From Microbotryomycetes sp. JL201 (lineage: Eukaryota; Basidiomycota; Microbotryomycetes), in the NCBI GenBank assembly GCA_033819885.1, contig JAQYUZ010000036.1:62001-126000 (forward strand): a stretch of 64,000 nucleotides of DNA, in the 5' to 3' direction. The translations under genes and the position numbers were made by a program. This document shows positions 12,830 to 25,872 of this stretch, piece by piece. Under the pieces are notes generated by a model, which ran no database searches, was not told the origin of the DNA, and worked only from the letters and a program-made list of their open reading frames with translations. Position 1 is the first letter of the stretch; every line of letters starts with the position of its first letter.

Positions 12830-15800
12830 ATGAGTGAAGTGCACGCGCTCAAGACGCCGCTGTAAGCAGGCACTGTTGACCATTCGAGTGGTGACGACAG
12901 GCTGATTGCTGTCCCGCATTGCTGCTGCTGCTGCTGCTGCTCCTACTATTGCTACACATTTACAAACAGGCCTCAAGACGACAAGTCTGGGGCAGCCACG
13001 CCGTCGATCCAGACCCTGCGCAAGCTCGGACGCGGTCCTCAGCCCCTGCGCAAGCTGCTCGTTGCCAACCGTGGTGTATGTTCTTTCGTGCCTGTGCCTT
13101 GCGTTCTGCGCGCACGCGCATGTGCCCACCGAAACCCGTTCGAATGACGAACCGATCCACGCTTCTTTCAACAGGAAATCGCCGCGCGCATCATCCGCTC
13201 GGCGCACGAGCTCGGATTGCAAACAGTGTCCATCTACTCTGAAGCAGACAGGTTCAGCGCGCACAGGACAAAGGTCAGTCTCGTCTCCAAAAGGCAGTCT
13301 CTCGTGCCCGCGCAGCCCCGGACCGCCGGTTGGCGCCGTCAACAAACTAGTCACGCTCACTCGAGTCCATTTCATCCCCAACAACAGGCAGACGAAGCAT
13401 TCTTGGTCGGCAAGAACGCTACTCCAGTGCAAGCCTACCTCGCCATTGACGAAATCATTCAGGTTAGTCTTCTTAAGCTTCACCCTGGCTCAGAAGTTTC
13501 CCGCGCGCGCTCGCCCGGCACCGAGCTCGTGCCGCGTCCGGGCGAGTCACTCCCGTATCAGAGTCTTGATCTCGTTGCATTTTTTCATCATGACCGAGCG
13601 CAAAGCAAGTGCTTCGTGTCCTCTTTAGCGTTACTGACCGGGCGCGAAAAATCAATGCACAGATTGCCGTCGAAAATGGCGTATCGATGATTCACCCGGG
13701 CTATGGCTTCCTGTCAGAGAACGCAGAGTTTGCACGCAAAGTCGAGGCTGCCGGCATCTTGTTCGTCGGCCCTCAGCCTCAAGTGATTGACGGTCTGGGC
13801 GACAAAATCAAAGCTCGAGAGCTCGCCATCAAGATTGGCGTGCCCGTTGTGCCTGGTACCCCAGGCGCCATCGCCACGTACCAAGAAGCTCAAGAATTTG
13901 TCGACAAGTATGGTTTCCCTGTCATCATCAAGGCTGCAATGGGCGGCGGTGGTCGTGGCATGCGTGTCGTCAGGGAGCAGAGTCAGTTTAAAGACGCTTT
14001 CAACATGGCCACATCCGAAGCCAAGACGGCATTCGGCGATGGTACAGTTTTTGTGGAAAGGTCAGTCTGCACATGTCATTTCTGTGTCTATGAATTTTTC
14101 ACGACGGCTCATCGCACGACCCCAATCAAACAGGTTCCTTCACAAGCCGCGCCACATTGAAGCGCAATTGCTTGGCGACTCGCAAGGCAACGTCGTGCAC
14201 TTGTTTGAGCGTGACTGCTCTGTCCAACGTCGGCATCAAAAGGTAGTCGAGCTCGCACCAGCAGGCAGCATCACCGAGGAGCTGCGAGCCAACCTGCTAG
14301 CCGACGCCGTCAAGATTGCAAAGGCTGTCAACTATAGGAACGCAGGAACGGTGAGCTGCCGGACTTCAGTAACAAAATTCGACTCTAGAGCAGGCTTGCT
14401 GACTTTCACTTTGACAGTGCGAGTTTTTGGTCGACGACAAGGGCTATTACTTTATCGAGATCAATCCTCGCATCCAAGTCGAGCACACCATCACAGAAGA
14501 AATCACCGGCATTGATATTGTCGCAGCTCAGATTCAGATCGCTGCTGGCGCGTCTCTGCCAGAACTCGGATTGACGCAAGAGACGATCACGAAGCGCGGC
14601 TACTCAATTCAATGCCGAATCACTACCGAAGACCCTGCCAACAGTTTCGCGCCAGACACGGGCAAAATCGAAGTGTACAGGTCTGCCGGTGGCAATGGTG
14701 TCCGTTTGGACGCGTCGTCTGGCTTCGCTGGTGCTCAGATTACTGTGAGTCAAGCTGCTGCTCGGACTGCTATCGTCGGCAAGGCAAGCTAATCAGAGTC
14801 TTACGCACAGCCCTATTATGACTCGTTGCTCGTCAAGTGCACTGTGCGCGGCGCGACATTCGAGATCGCCCGTCGCAAAATGCTTCGCGCGCTTGTCGAA
14901 TTCCGCATTCGCGGCGTCAAGACCAACATTCCGTTCTTGTTCCGTGTCTTGTCCCATCCCGTCTTTGTCGCACAAGAGACGTGGACGACGTTTATCGATG
15001 ACACGCCAGAGTTGTTCCAGCTCGTTACGTCGCAGAACCGAGCCCAGAAAGTGTTGGCGTACCTCGGCGACATTCTCGTTAACGGCTCACAGATCAAGGG
15101 ACAGAGCGGTGAACCTGGCCTGTCGGACGAGATTCCGATTCCGACCATCTTTGACAAGGAGGGCAAACCAGTCGATACGACCGAGCCTTGCCAGACGGGT
15201 TGGCGCAACATTATCAAGGAGCAGGGACCGGCAGCGTTCGCCAAAGCTGTCCGCGATTACCCTGGTTGCTTGATTATGGACACAACTTGGCGCGACGCGC
15301 ACCAATCGTTGCTCGCGACCCGCTTGCGCACAATCGACATGGCCAACATTGCCAAAGAGACAAGTTACGCGTTGCAAAATGCATACTCTCTCGAGTGCTG
15401 GGGTGGAGCGACGTTCGATGTCGCGATGCGCTTCTTGTATGAAGACCCTTGGGAGCGTTTGCGCACGTTGCGGAAGCTTGTGCCAAACATTCCTTTGCAA
15501 GCACTCGTGCGTGGTGCGAACGCCGTCGGATACACGTCCTATCCCGACAATGCCATCTACGAGGTGAGTCTGCTTCGCGGGCCGACCGTCGCGTAAGCTC
15601 AGTTCTTGACGCCCTGCAGTTCTCTGCCCGCGCTGTCGAGAACGGTCTCGACATTTTCCGAGTCTTTGACTCGCTCAACTACATTGACAACATGCGTCTG
15701 GGCATTGACGCTGCCAAGAAGGCTGGCGGTGTCGTTGAGGCTGTCATCGTGAGTGATTCGGATTGTCGGATTTCGAATTGATGTTTCGGATACTGATGCC

Positions 15801-17603
15801 TGGTCGATTCTGATCAAAAGTGCTACACCGGAGATGTTGCCAATCCGAAAAAGACAAAGTATACGTTGCAGTACTACCTCGACTTTGCCCAGCAGCTCGT
15901 CGACTGCGGCATTCATGTGCTCGCGATCAAGGATGTGAGTGGACGCACAGAGGCCCGGCCGGAGAGTGGCTCTCACTCACTCGTATCAACGACCCGCTAT
16001 ACAGATGGCCGGCTTGTTGAAGCCCAAGGCTGCGACCATGCTCGTCGGCGCATTGCGCGAAAAGTTCCCTGACATGCCTATCCATGTCCATTCTCATGAC
16101 ACGGCCGGTATCTCAGCCGCTTCCATGATTGCATGTGCTGCCGCCGGCGCTGATGTCGTCGACGTTGCGATTGATTCGATGTCTGGCACGACATCTCAAC
16201 CTGCCATGGGAGCCGTTGTCGCCGCTCTCGAGCAAACCGGTCTTGGCACTGGCATCTCCCACGAGAACATCCAAGCGCTCAACTTGTACTGGCAATCTGT
16301 TCGCCAACTGTACCAGTGCTTTGAGGCCAATGTCAAGGCGTCAGACTCTGGCGTGTTCGACCACGAGATGCCCGGTGGACAGTACACCAACCTGATTTTC
16401 CAGTCTCAGCAGCTCGGCTTGACTGACAAATGGAAGGAGGTTGTCAAATCGTACATTGATGCCAATATTCTGGCAAGTCTTCTGCCGCTCTAAAGCCAAG
16501 CGAAGCTAACTGATCTTCTGTGCAGTGCGGTGACATTGTCAAGGTCACTCCGTCATCAAAGGTCGTTGGAGACTTTGCGCAGTTCCTTGTATCTAACAAG
16601 TTGACGCGCCAAGACGTCATCGATCAAGCTGAGAAGCTTGATTTCCCAAACTCTGTCGTCGAATTCTTCCAAGGATATCTCGGTCAACCCGTCGGAGGTT
16701 TCCCAGAACCATTGAGGTCGAAGATCATTCGTGGCAAGAAGCGCATCGATGGTCGACCGGGCAAGGACATGCCGCCGTACGAGTTTGAGCGCGTGCGCAA
16801 AGAGTTGACTGAGAAGTACGGTTCGGGCATCTCTTCGACCGACGTCTTGTCGTACTGTATGTACCCCAAGGTGTTTGAAGAGTTCCGTGACTTTGTCGCC
16901 AAGTACGGCGACCTTTCGTAAGCCGATGAACGCTCAACTTGCAGCTTCAGCCAATGCTGATTCTGTTATACATCCCTGCGTGACTTTGCACATGCGCGCG
17001 TGCAGTGTCATCCCCACTCGGTTCTTCCTCGGCAAGCCAAAGGTTGGCGAGGAGATCCACGTGCCGATCGAGAAGGGCAAAGTGTTGATCATCAAGCTGG
17101 TCGCCGTTTCACCCGTCAACGTCGATACTGGTGTCCGCGACGTCTTGTTCGAGCTCGTGAGTTTTTCCACAAGACAACGAATTTGATTATCCCACGCTTT
17201 GCTGAACGTTTGCGTCTTCGCGCTTCATCCCTCGCAGAACGGAGAGTTGCGAGCTGTCCAGCTTGAGGACAAGAGTGCGGCGATTGAAGCAGTCCGTCGT
17301 GAAAAGGCGACGGCCGACCCTGGTTCGATCGGCTCGCCTTTGTCGGCCGCCGTCGTCGAAGTTCGTGTACACGAGGGCGGCGAGATCAAGGCCGGTGACC
17401 CGTCAGTCTTTTCTTCCTTTTGATGGGGCGACAACCCTTTTTCTGACATTATTTTGTCTCTCGACAGTGTCGCGGTCTTGTCGTCGATGAAGATGGAAAC
17501 AATCGTGTCGTCACCTGTCTCTGGCAAGATCAAGCGGCTGGTCGTGACTGAAGGTGATTCACTGTCTCAAGGCGATTTGATTTGCGAGATCACGCACGTG
17601 TGA
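12830..17603 (+). CDS. PYC: Pyruvate carboxylase
   Basis: Biotin-dependent conversion of pyruvate to oxaloacetate (anaplerosis). About 15 exons with 45-110 nt introns. In order: biotin carboxylase N-domain ([20 protein letters not shown], after an intron splitting NRG|EIA), ATP-grasp with [16 protein letters not shown] (about 13920-13970) and [20 protein letters not shown] (about 14455), the carboxyltransferase domain with [16 protein letters not shown] (about 15270) and HSHDTAG metal-site motif (about 16090), the allosteric/tetramerisation region, and the C-terminal biotinyl domain with SSMKMET (about 17485), whose Lys is the biotin site. The N-terminus MSEVHALKT lacks a mitochondrial presequence, so a cytosolic enzyme, as in yeasts, is likely. 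Intron 1 carries a short CTG repeat (12919-12942). Confidence 0.96.
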
Positions 17604-17821
17604 TCACACGAGCAACAGCATGATTCTCCTTGTGACCTCGGACTTTTCATCTTCTTGTGTGCTCGTTTTTTTTTGGTGCGGAGCAGGATTTTTCCCTCAC
17701 AAACCGGATACAATGCCCCGGCGTCGGGCGAAAGTTTCATGTCTTGAGTTTTGAGTTTCTGCAATTTCAATAAGGAGTGGCAATTCTCTTCAGGCACATG
17801 ACGAAGCGCTACAATCGTACA

Positions 17822-20731
17822 TTAAGCAAACACTTGCCAACCGTCATCGTCGACCTGTGTCGGTCGTGATACGAACTCGTCGCCGCCGTTACTTCCGTCT
17901 TCCAATTCTCGCATGGCGGCCATCGCTTCGTCATCCTCTTCACTAGAGTCGTCTCTGACCGTCTTTCTGTCTTTGGCCAATGACTTCTTTCGTGAGTTTG
18001 GCGCGGCTTTTCCGAGTTTCGGTGGTTCGACGGATAAGCGGTCGATCGTGATCGTGGCAAGGTTTGTCACGTCAAGTGCGTCGTGCTCGAACCTCGTAAA
18101 GCGCAGAGCTTGAACAGTCGGTGACAAGTACGATATGACGTTGTACGCGGCTGTATGCGAGACAAGATCCGGAAACGACAACCCCAAAACCAGATGCACG
18201 TCAGCAACTCTACTTTCTGTTACTCAGAAAGCGACTGAAAGACAAGGTGACGACGCACTTCCATGAAAATTCTCTTGAAGGTAACCTTCGACCAACAGTT
18301 TGATCAATAAAGTCTCTGTCGTGTCCTTGTCGAGGTCAACTTTTGAACCGGCTTCTCGAACGACGTCAAGTGACGCTTTGCCTTTGCCAGTCTTTGAAGA
18401 TTGAGCTCGAGTAGCGAACGTCCCCTTGTCCAACCCTCTGACGAGGTTCGTAGCTTGCGGAAGTGTCAAAGTACCGTGCAAAGCCGCAGCGCGAGAGAGA
18501 ATCTTGAGAGCTCGAAACGCGTTCAAGGTCACATTGACCGTTTCGACGCTGTAGGGGTCGCGCTGACACTGGGCGTACAGGACGTGAATCAGCTTCCAAG
18601 CACATTACTTGTGTTGATGCCAGCGCGCACATTGTCACAGTGTCCGCACGATTCGTTGGATCCGTTGGCTTCGAATGCGGTTTTGTTCTTGTACGCCTGT
18701 TCGAACGATCGAGCAAAAAGTATTTTACGACACGTGCCGAGGTCGAGTGCAAAGTTGACCATCTCCATCACTGCGTTTGGTGCGCAAGGCATTCAACAGA
18801 CATGGGGTCAGGCCATGCAAATACGTAGCGATTGGGGCACGAGACAGCAAACTTGCATTTGTCCTTGCCGCCCGAATGGTAGCTTTCGTAGATCAGTGTC
18901 GAGATGCGAGGTACGTCGGCGGGACGCCAAAACATGACGCAGTCCGCTTCGTTGCCATCACGTCCCGCTCGTCCAGACTCCTGTGACGTTTGTGCCAGAT
19001 CAGCCTTCTTCCGAGGTCAAATGTCACGTTATGGTTACAGACTTGGTAGAAGTTGGTCAACGATTTTGGAAGGCTGTGATGCACGACGTATCGCACATGC
19101 GGATTGTCGATACCGAGACCGAAGCTTTATTACACGTCCTCCTCAGTAATGCATTCGCAGAACTTTTTTGCGAATCACTTACGAGGCGTTGGTGGCAACA
19201 ACTATTCTGACTTTGCCGCTGTTCCAGTCGTCGTATACTTTTATTTTCGCACATCCGGCAACGACGCGTGATACGGCAGAGCTCGAAGGTTTTCTTTGAC
19301 GTACAACGCCTCGGCGACCTTTTCTGTATCGGCGACAGTCTGCCAGCACGCTTGTCAGCTGGCACATTGGCAGCGCCAACATTCGGTGGGACGGACCAAG
19401 CAGTAAACGATCCCAAGATCGTTGACGTGATTTCTCTTGATCCACGTTGCAATAGCCTGCACTTGGTCTTCAGCCTTGGCAGCTTTTGACAAGACCTTGT
19501 ACCTGAGGTTCGGTCGGTACAATGGGCTGTCAAATGTTACGGTCGTGCCTGGGACAGCACTGTTGCCTGGCGAGGTCTGGCGTGGCATGGCAAGAATCTT
19601 GATCACGTCGCGTGTGACATCAGCCGGGCTAGTAGCAGAGCAGCACAAGATGGGCACCGAGGGGAACAAGGCTTTGAGACGACGCAGGGACTGGTAGGAA
19701 GGGCGGTAGTCGTGACCCATTGTAGATACGCAGTGACCTTTGTGAAATGGTCAGTTCAGCTGCTCAACTGGCCTCTGGCTCCTTCTTTACTCACTTTCGT
19801 CAATCACGAAGCGCTGTAGCGCTTTATTGTCGTACGTTTTCTGCAAGGTTGCCACGAACGTCTTGCTTTTGTCGATGCGCTCGGGCGTCACATACACGAG
19901 CTTCGGCCTGATTCCAGGAGTTTGCTCGACCGCTGCTTTAGACTTGGACGATTTTGGCGCACTTTCGCCAACCATGCGCTTCATGATGGACCGTGCCTCG
20001 TCTTGCGCCGTTCCTCCATGAATCTGTTCGCAAGCAACGCCTACTTTTGTCAAGTTTCGAACCTGGTCTTGCATGAGCGAGAGCAGAGGAGTGATGACGA
20101 CAATTGTAGACGATTCTGACATGATGGCGGGAATTTGGTACAGCAACGATTTTCCTCCGCCTGTCGGCAAGCAGCACATGACATCTCGTCTGTCCAAGCA
20201 GGCATTGATGGCTGCCTCTTGCGTGTGGCGAAAGCTACCGATGCCCCACACGTCTTTGGCGATTTTGCGGATTTTGTCGGACCAAGGAAAGTCGCTGCGC
20301 GAGTAATCGACAAGAGCTTTGGCTTGCGATGTGCTTGATGTGACTTGCTGTGGCGCACCAGTGGCGAGGGCGGAGGTTTGCGACTGATAGGCGTCCATTG
20401 TACGCCTGAGTTGCAGTCTTTCGGCCTCTACAGATTGTCTCAGTTGTGCCAAGTCTCTCATCTGCTTGTCGATGCTTGCCAGTTCCGCATCGAGCTGCTC
20501 AAGCAAACGTTCGTGAGCATTGACCGAACTTTGAATCGCCCGGACCAGCCGACCAACCTTGGCCAAGGTCTCCATATCCTCACTGTTGCTGTTGGTGAAT
20601 TTTTGGTTCTGAACACCATGTTTAACGCGCTTGGCAGGCCTGTCGGGGTCGCTTGACTGCTGCCGAGGCTCGTACATGCCGCTGTAGGCGTCGTCCTCCC
20701 CGTCACTAAGCACGAGTACCGTATCAACCAT
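17822..20731 (-). CDS. RecQ-family DNA helicase (RecQ1-like), with a frame break
   Basis: ATP-dependent 3'-5' DNA helicase of genome maintenance. The N-terminus has a coiled coil (residues about 60-105), then the RecQ core: [19 protein letters not shown], Walker [24 protein letters not shown], and a DExH box read across an intron as [17 protein letters not shown]. Conserved helicase blocks follow: [24 protein letters not shown] and [10 protein letters not shown] Cys-rich zinc region (CGHCDN) and a winged-helix-like C-terminus end at [10 protein letters not shown]. Between [10 protein letters not shown] (19250s) and [16 protein letters not shown] (19235 and below) the frame shifts by one base in an A-rich stretch, and I found no intron that repairs it. 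One intron appears to use a GC donor (18771-18856). The gene is convergent with pyruvate carboxylase and divergent from the RSC7 gene. Confidence 0.9.
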
Positions 20732-20962
20732 CGTGGACTAAGTGTGTGATTTCTGACCGCCCGTGTTGATGAACGTCGTCTACTGTCGCCAGCTCTGATG
20801 AAGCGCACTTGTGTGCAGCCAGGACCGGGATCCAGTTAGCGCTATGACGAGGTTGTGCTCATGCCTCCGTAGGAATGTGCTTTTGATGAAACTGAGCGTC
20901 GAACGAGAGTTTTGAGCTCTGGCTTTCGTTCCTGCCGCATCGTTGCGCTCGGGCCTCTCCGG
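20732..20962. promoter_or_regulatory. Bidirectional promoter, RecQ / RSC7
   Basis: A 231 bp gap separates the start codons of two divergent genes, so it must hold both promoters. No TATA box or clear operator could be picked out by eye. Confidence 0.5.
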
Positions 20963-23051
20963 ATGGACTTCGACAGCGGCGCATCGGTGTCTGAAGCCGG
21001 GCAGACGCCGGCGGCGTCGTCCAGTGGAGCAGGCACGGCTGCAATCGGGTTTGCAAGCGAAGCCGTGTCACGCGCGGCGAGTACGCAAGCGGGCGACAAT
21101 GCGAGCGAAGCTAGCAACGCCTCAGACGATGCGCACGACACACAAGCTGACGTCGATGATGATGACGACGATGACGATAATCGAGACGACGTCTCGGGTG
21201 ATGACCGGTCTGTGACATCGGCTCAGGCAGAGGACGAGGACGAGGGCGAAGATGAGCAAGGCGACGAGGACGACGATGAGCCGCGTTCGGTGGACGAGGA
21301 TGACCTCGACCCAATCAACTCGGGCGCGCAGACGCCAGCGTCCAGGCCGGCCCTGTCACAGGTACCGCAGCCGCTTTCGGGACCTCTCGCCGAGCAAGCG
21401 ACATTACCAGGCCAGCTACCCTCGACACATGCCCAGGCACCAGTACACGGGGCAAATCTAGCTCAGAAAGCGCATGCACCGGCTTTGCCGAAATCAAAGG
21501 CGCTCAACTTTCACAAGAAACGAGATACTATCGTAAGCTCAGTCCCGCGTTCAGAAGCGTATCGTAGCCGAGCTCACAAACCTCTGCCGTCTTTCACGAC
21601 AGGAGATCAAAGGCAAAGTTTATGCGGTTCAGGACGACGAGATTGTTCTGGATGACGATCCACGTGGCGAGACAAAGATTGACGCAAACGGTCAATTGCT
21701 GGGCGGTACGTCGCTCGACTCGGCGTACTTGTACCTGGACAGGAAAGTCACACCGAGACTGACTGCACTGTACGACAGGGCGAGAATGGAAGCTGCGCAC
21801 GTTTACTTCCGGGTGGCGCAAAAACCCAGACAAACTTTATATCTTGTCCATTGATGTCGCACGCGCGGCCGGATTCCGTGATTCGCTGTACTTTTTCCGC
21901 AAATTCCCAATGGTGCACAAAGTAACAGTCGGACCTCAGGAGAAGGAAGGCTTGATCTCGCAGGGCAAGCTGCCGACAATGTTGAGGAGTCGCGCAGTAA
22001 CGTTCATGGCAGCACGAAACGTCTATAAAGTCATGGGTGCCATTTTTGTCAAAGGTGAAACGTCAAAACAACGCATTCCAAGCCAAAAGGTCCGAGTGCC
22101 GTCGCTGACTTTCGTTTCTCTTACAGACGGCAAGTACGTATTTGACGATTATTGTAAGAATCCCAGGCTCACCGTTCTGTGTTGAAATCGATGCTGACGG
22201 TCTACGCGCGCACTGTAGACGAGGATAAATCTTTGGCCGCAGGGCATCAACCTGGCGAGCCAGCCGTCGTCGTGCCGTACGACCAAGGTCAGACCGATGC
22301 CGCTAGAGCTGTTGCCTTTGCCGATGGACCGGGTGCTGCTGCCTCCAACAAGCACAGACCGCCCGGCATGTCTGGTCGACCAGATGACTATGTAGCCGGT
22401 AGCGTGGCGAGTTTGTGGCCGAGCATCGGCATCCTGCCACTCGTCAAAGCATGGGATCCTATCGCTAAGAAAGCGAGACCGCCGCCTCACTTGACTGAGG
22501 AGAATTGGATGCTGGAATACGCGAAGAGCGCGCAAGAGTACAACAAGTACCTCGGCACGCTCAAGAGGTTTCACGAAGGCCCGGTGTATCTGAATGTTGG
22601 GTTATACGAGGAGGACGAGGAAGATAGTGTCGTCGATAACGGAGCCGGGCCAGCGTCGACTGTCGCGAACGGGAATGCCTCGAGCGTGAAAGCAGAAACC
22701 GCAATGGACGTCGACTCGGGCGAAGGGACGGCGAAGCGGAGAAAACTGGACACGGCGACGATCAGAGGGTTCTACGATCCTACGACGAATGTCGCTCACG
22801 TGTCGCAAGCAACGCAAAGCTCACGGGCCGAGTGGTGCAAAGTTGATCGCGTGCCGCAACTGGCTCAAAATGCAGTCTCGCGACATGGACAAGTTTATGC
22901 GCAGAAACTGGGACGAGCCGCTTGCCAGGCAGGACTCTCCACCCTTGACGTGATTGTGGACCGACCATCCGCTCAACATCCTGTGACGATGACCGGCCCA
23001 GATTCGTGGGATTTTCATGCCGGTGAAGGTTGGCAATCGCGCTTTGCTTGA
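20963..23051 (+). CDS. RSC7/NPL6-like chromatin-remodelling complex subunit
   Basis: Subunit of the RSC/SWI-SNF remodeller (Rsc7/Swp82 family). Exon 1 encodes an acidic, low-complexity N-terminus (poly-Asp near residues 70-80) followed by HKKRDTIEIKGKVYAVQDDE, the first conserved block. After a 21712-21778 intron comes the diagnostic block REWKLRTF, then LYILSIDVARAAGFRDSLYF and FRKFPMVHKV. Two small introns near 22056 and 22155 give DGKYVFDDYYEDKSLAAGHQ. GFYDPTTNVAHVSQATQ closely resembles the C-terminal block of the family. Past that point two frames look plausible; the end given (23051) follows the uninterrupted frame, but an extra intron could replace the last 80 codons. The ATG at 20963 is the first in frame. 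Confidence 0.85.
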
Positions 23052-23723
23052 TCCGACTGTATATAACGACTTTAACATCTCTACCTTGTTGTATGAATTG
23101 GCAATTGCAGTCGACCCGGGCTACGTGCATCGAGCAAGACGCGTCGCGACGCGAATTGCTCGGGAACGCGTCCGTTTCCTTTTCAGATGCGATTTTCCAT
23201 GTATCCGGAGCACGACCTCGGACTTATCTTACAGTGAAAACGAAAAAGAGATTTGCAGATAGCAAGCGGTCCCGCATGTTTACAGTGTGCTTCATTGCCC
23301 CAGCTGCAACGCGCGTCACACGGACGTTGCGAACTGCTGGCGGAACAGCGACATTGTTGTACAATCATCGTCTTTTGCCATGATGAATGTCTATTAAGAG
23401 CAAAAGACCGCAGCAAGCCTACGTGCGCTTCAAACTGGGGTGCAGTAGCCTTCCTGCACATCAAGGCTGTTCGTGCACGCGAATCAGTCATGCGGGATCG
23501 TGCGCCCGAAAATGAAGAGCTGATCCCAGTGTGCTCGTTTCTGGAACGTATACGTTAATACCCGCTTGAGAAGACCACGGTTGCTGCGCCGGCACTGCGC
23601 GCGCCGTTTAGCGTGTCTGGTTTTCCAAGTTTCGTGGAAGCGCGCGCGCGCGCGCGAGATCAGACACGGGCTCGCCGCGACGCCCTCTCGTGCTCCGACA
23701 CGGCACACGTACCGAACGATCAG
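23052..23723. other. Intergenic region with a short (GC)n tract
   Basis: No gene is visible between the RSC7-like gene and the next start codon. A run of alternating CG at about 23639-23655, 70 bp before the next ATG, could adopt left-handed DNA; no function is shown. Confidence 0.5.
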
Positions 23724-25872
23724 ATGGCCACATTATCGGCGAGTGGCGGTCGCCCCATGATGGCATTTCCTCGCCCGCCAAAGTCGTTGCCGTCGCCGTC
23801 GCTCGGCGACGCGCCTGATTTCACAAACATGCGAGCCGAAATCCACTCACACGCCGCGCACACACGCCAGCCGATGCGATACATGTCGCAAAGGCACGAA
23901 AGCGACTCGTCAGAGGACGAGGGCGACGCATCCGATGGCAGCAGCTTGCTGTTTGGCTCGGACGAGGACGAGGACGCGTTCATGACGGCCGTCACGTCAC
24001 CGACAACAATGTCGAGGTCCAACACGGAGCTATTGGAATGCCTCGGCAGAGACGCCGTCAGCCTGCTCGCCCAGTTGGACTGTGAGCGCGCGTCGTCGCC
24101 TTCGACGGCGAGACGCGTCACGGGCGCCATCACGACTCGCACAGAGGATCGGAACGACCTTGCAGAGCGCAAGCCGGTAAAGGTAGACCACAGCAACGAC
24201 GCCGACGACTGGAGCAGCATCAGCTCTGCATCAAGTCAATCGTCAGTCGTCCTTCTACTGCCTGCCTGCTGCCTCGCGAGCGTCGGTCACTGACAACGTC
24301 TCGCCGAACAGCAGTCTCTTCCACCTCGCACCCAGAAAGCGAAAATTGTTGCGCGGTACACGCGCCCTGGCTGTCACGACAGACGCCATGTACGCTGCGC
24401 AAGGCACGGACAAAGTGGCGCCATCAACCTCTTTCACTAGAACAGACATCGCCGACCTCGACATCCAAGCCATTCTCGAGTCGTACGGGCACCCGTCACC
24501 AAGCAAGGGCACGCTCGCTGAAGCAGACCCCTTGGCACCCTTCAGCTTTGGTGTATCGGCATCATTGCTTCCGCCGGCAAGCAGACCTGAGCCTCGCACA
24601 CCACGCGCGAATCGCGCTTCGCCGTCGCCAAGAACACGCGCATCTCCTCGGTCACGCTCTGGTCCCGTCGTCAGGAGACAGATTGTCTTTGGCGCGACCG
24701 CAGCGCCCGCAAGTCTCGCCCCTGGGTCTCCCCGACGAGTTGTCAGGCGACAGCAGTCGGTTGCCGACCTGCCTTACAACGACTTGTTTTCGTCCCACGC
24801 GCGCGTCTCTCCCTTTCCAACGCGAAAAAAGAGCACGGGCACACTTGATGACAAAGCAGCACAACACGCCCAAAGGCCACCACCACTGCCACCGATGCCA
24901 TTCGGCTACGCGCCTTTAATTACGAGCTCCCCTGAGATTTTGAGAACAATCCCAAGCGTACACACGCGATCTCGGCAGAACGCTGCGCCATCTGACTCGT
25001 CGTCGTCGTCGAGGTACAGTTACCAGTCGAGCGCACCGTCATCGAGCGGACACGACTCGTTCAGGTGGTCAACAACGTCTGGTTCGACGGCTCCCACCAT
25101 TGGCGAGGATAGGGAATGGGACTCGTCACGCCGAGGTTCGCTGGCAGATTCGGCCACGTCGTCGTGCCATGGCGGCTCGACTGATGTGTTCCTGTCGCGT
25201 CGTCCGTCCACGTCGACTAAGGCGAGGTCGGTCAAATCAAACGGATCAATCAAGAGCAAGACGTCTGTTGCAGCTGCTCGACGCGCACGTGCACGGCAAG
25301 ACAACGGCGAATTGATAGACTGGACCACATTTGCGGACGAGCTCGTCAATGCCGAGCTGGACAGCGACGCCACTGCCGCTTCAAAGTCTGCTATCGCTGC
25401 CCTCAACGATGACGAGGCGGAGGAACGTCTTGGATCTCGACATGTCAAACAAACCATGGCGGATGACGATCCAGAAACTATGCTCGAAATGCTCGCGTCT
25501 GGGTCGGCGGTGACTGCGTTTGGCGGTCACCGCAGAGTCACTGCAAAGCTGTCAAGCAAGAGCCTGCGCAACAGGACCGCTTTGACGCCAGCCAGGAGTG
25601 CAGAAGGACCGTTTCCAACGACTTTGCAATCTTCGACAACTCAGCGTGCCACGTCCGTCAGATCGGCAAAGTCCTCATCGTCGTCATCGTCCACTGCCTC
25701 GAGCTCTTTTGCGTCACACTTGCTGCTGCCGCCGGCCCTCGGGCAGAAGAAGAAATCGCTCTTGTCGCTTCGCAGCCTGAGGTCGAATGCGACGTTGAGG
25801 GCGTCGGCTCAGCAGCAGCAGCACATTGTGCCTCCTGTCCCGAGCTTGCCAAACTCTCGCAAGGCGCCATAG
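23724..25872 (+). CDS. Unrecognised Ser-rich, low-complexity protein
   Basis: Two exons joined over an intron at about 24242-24311 (phase agrees; SSASSQS|SLFHLAPRKRK). The product is about 690 residues, dominated by Ser, Arg, Pro and Thr. It has an acidic stretch near residues 60-85 (SDSSEDEGDASDGSSLLFGS), a Pro-rich patch (RPPPLPPMP) that could bind SH3 or WW domains, and many RS/SP dipeptides suggesting phosphorylation. A short more ordered segment, ELIDWTTFADELVNAELDSD, lies near residue 510. No transmembrane segment or signal peptide is seen. I do not recognise a family. The gene is convergent with HAP3 and is followed by a GA repeat. Confidence 0.75.

Noticed and set aside
12919-12942. 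Run of Leu/Ala codons (CTG repeat) as a coding segment.
   Set aside because: It lies in the first intron of the pyruvate carboxylase gene, between [10 protein letters not shown] and QDDKSGAAT.
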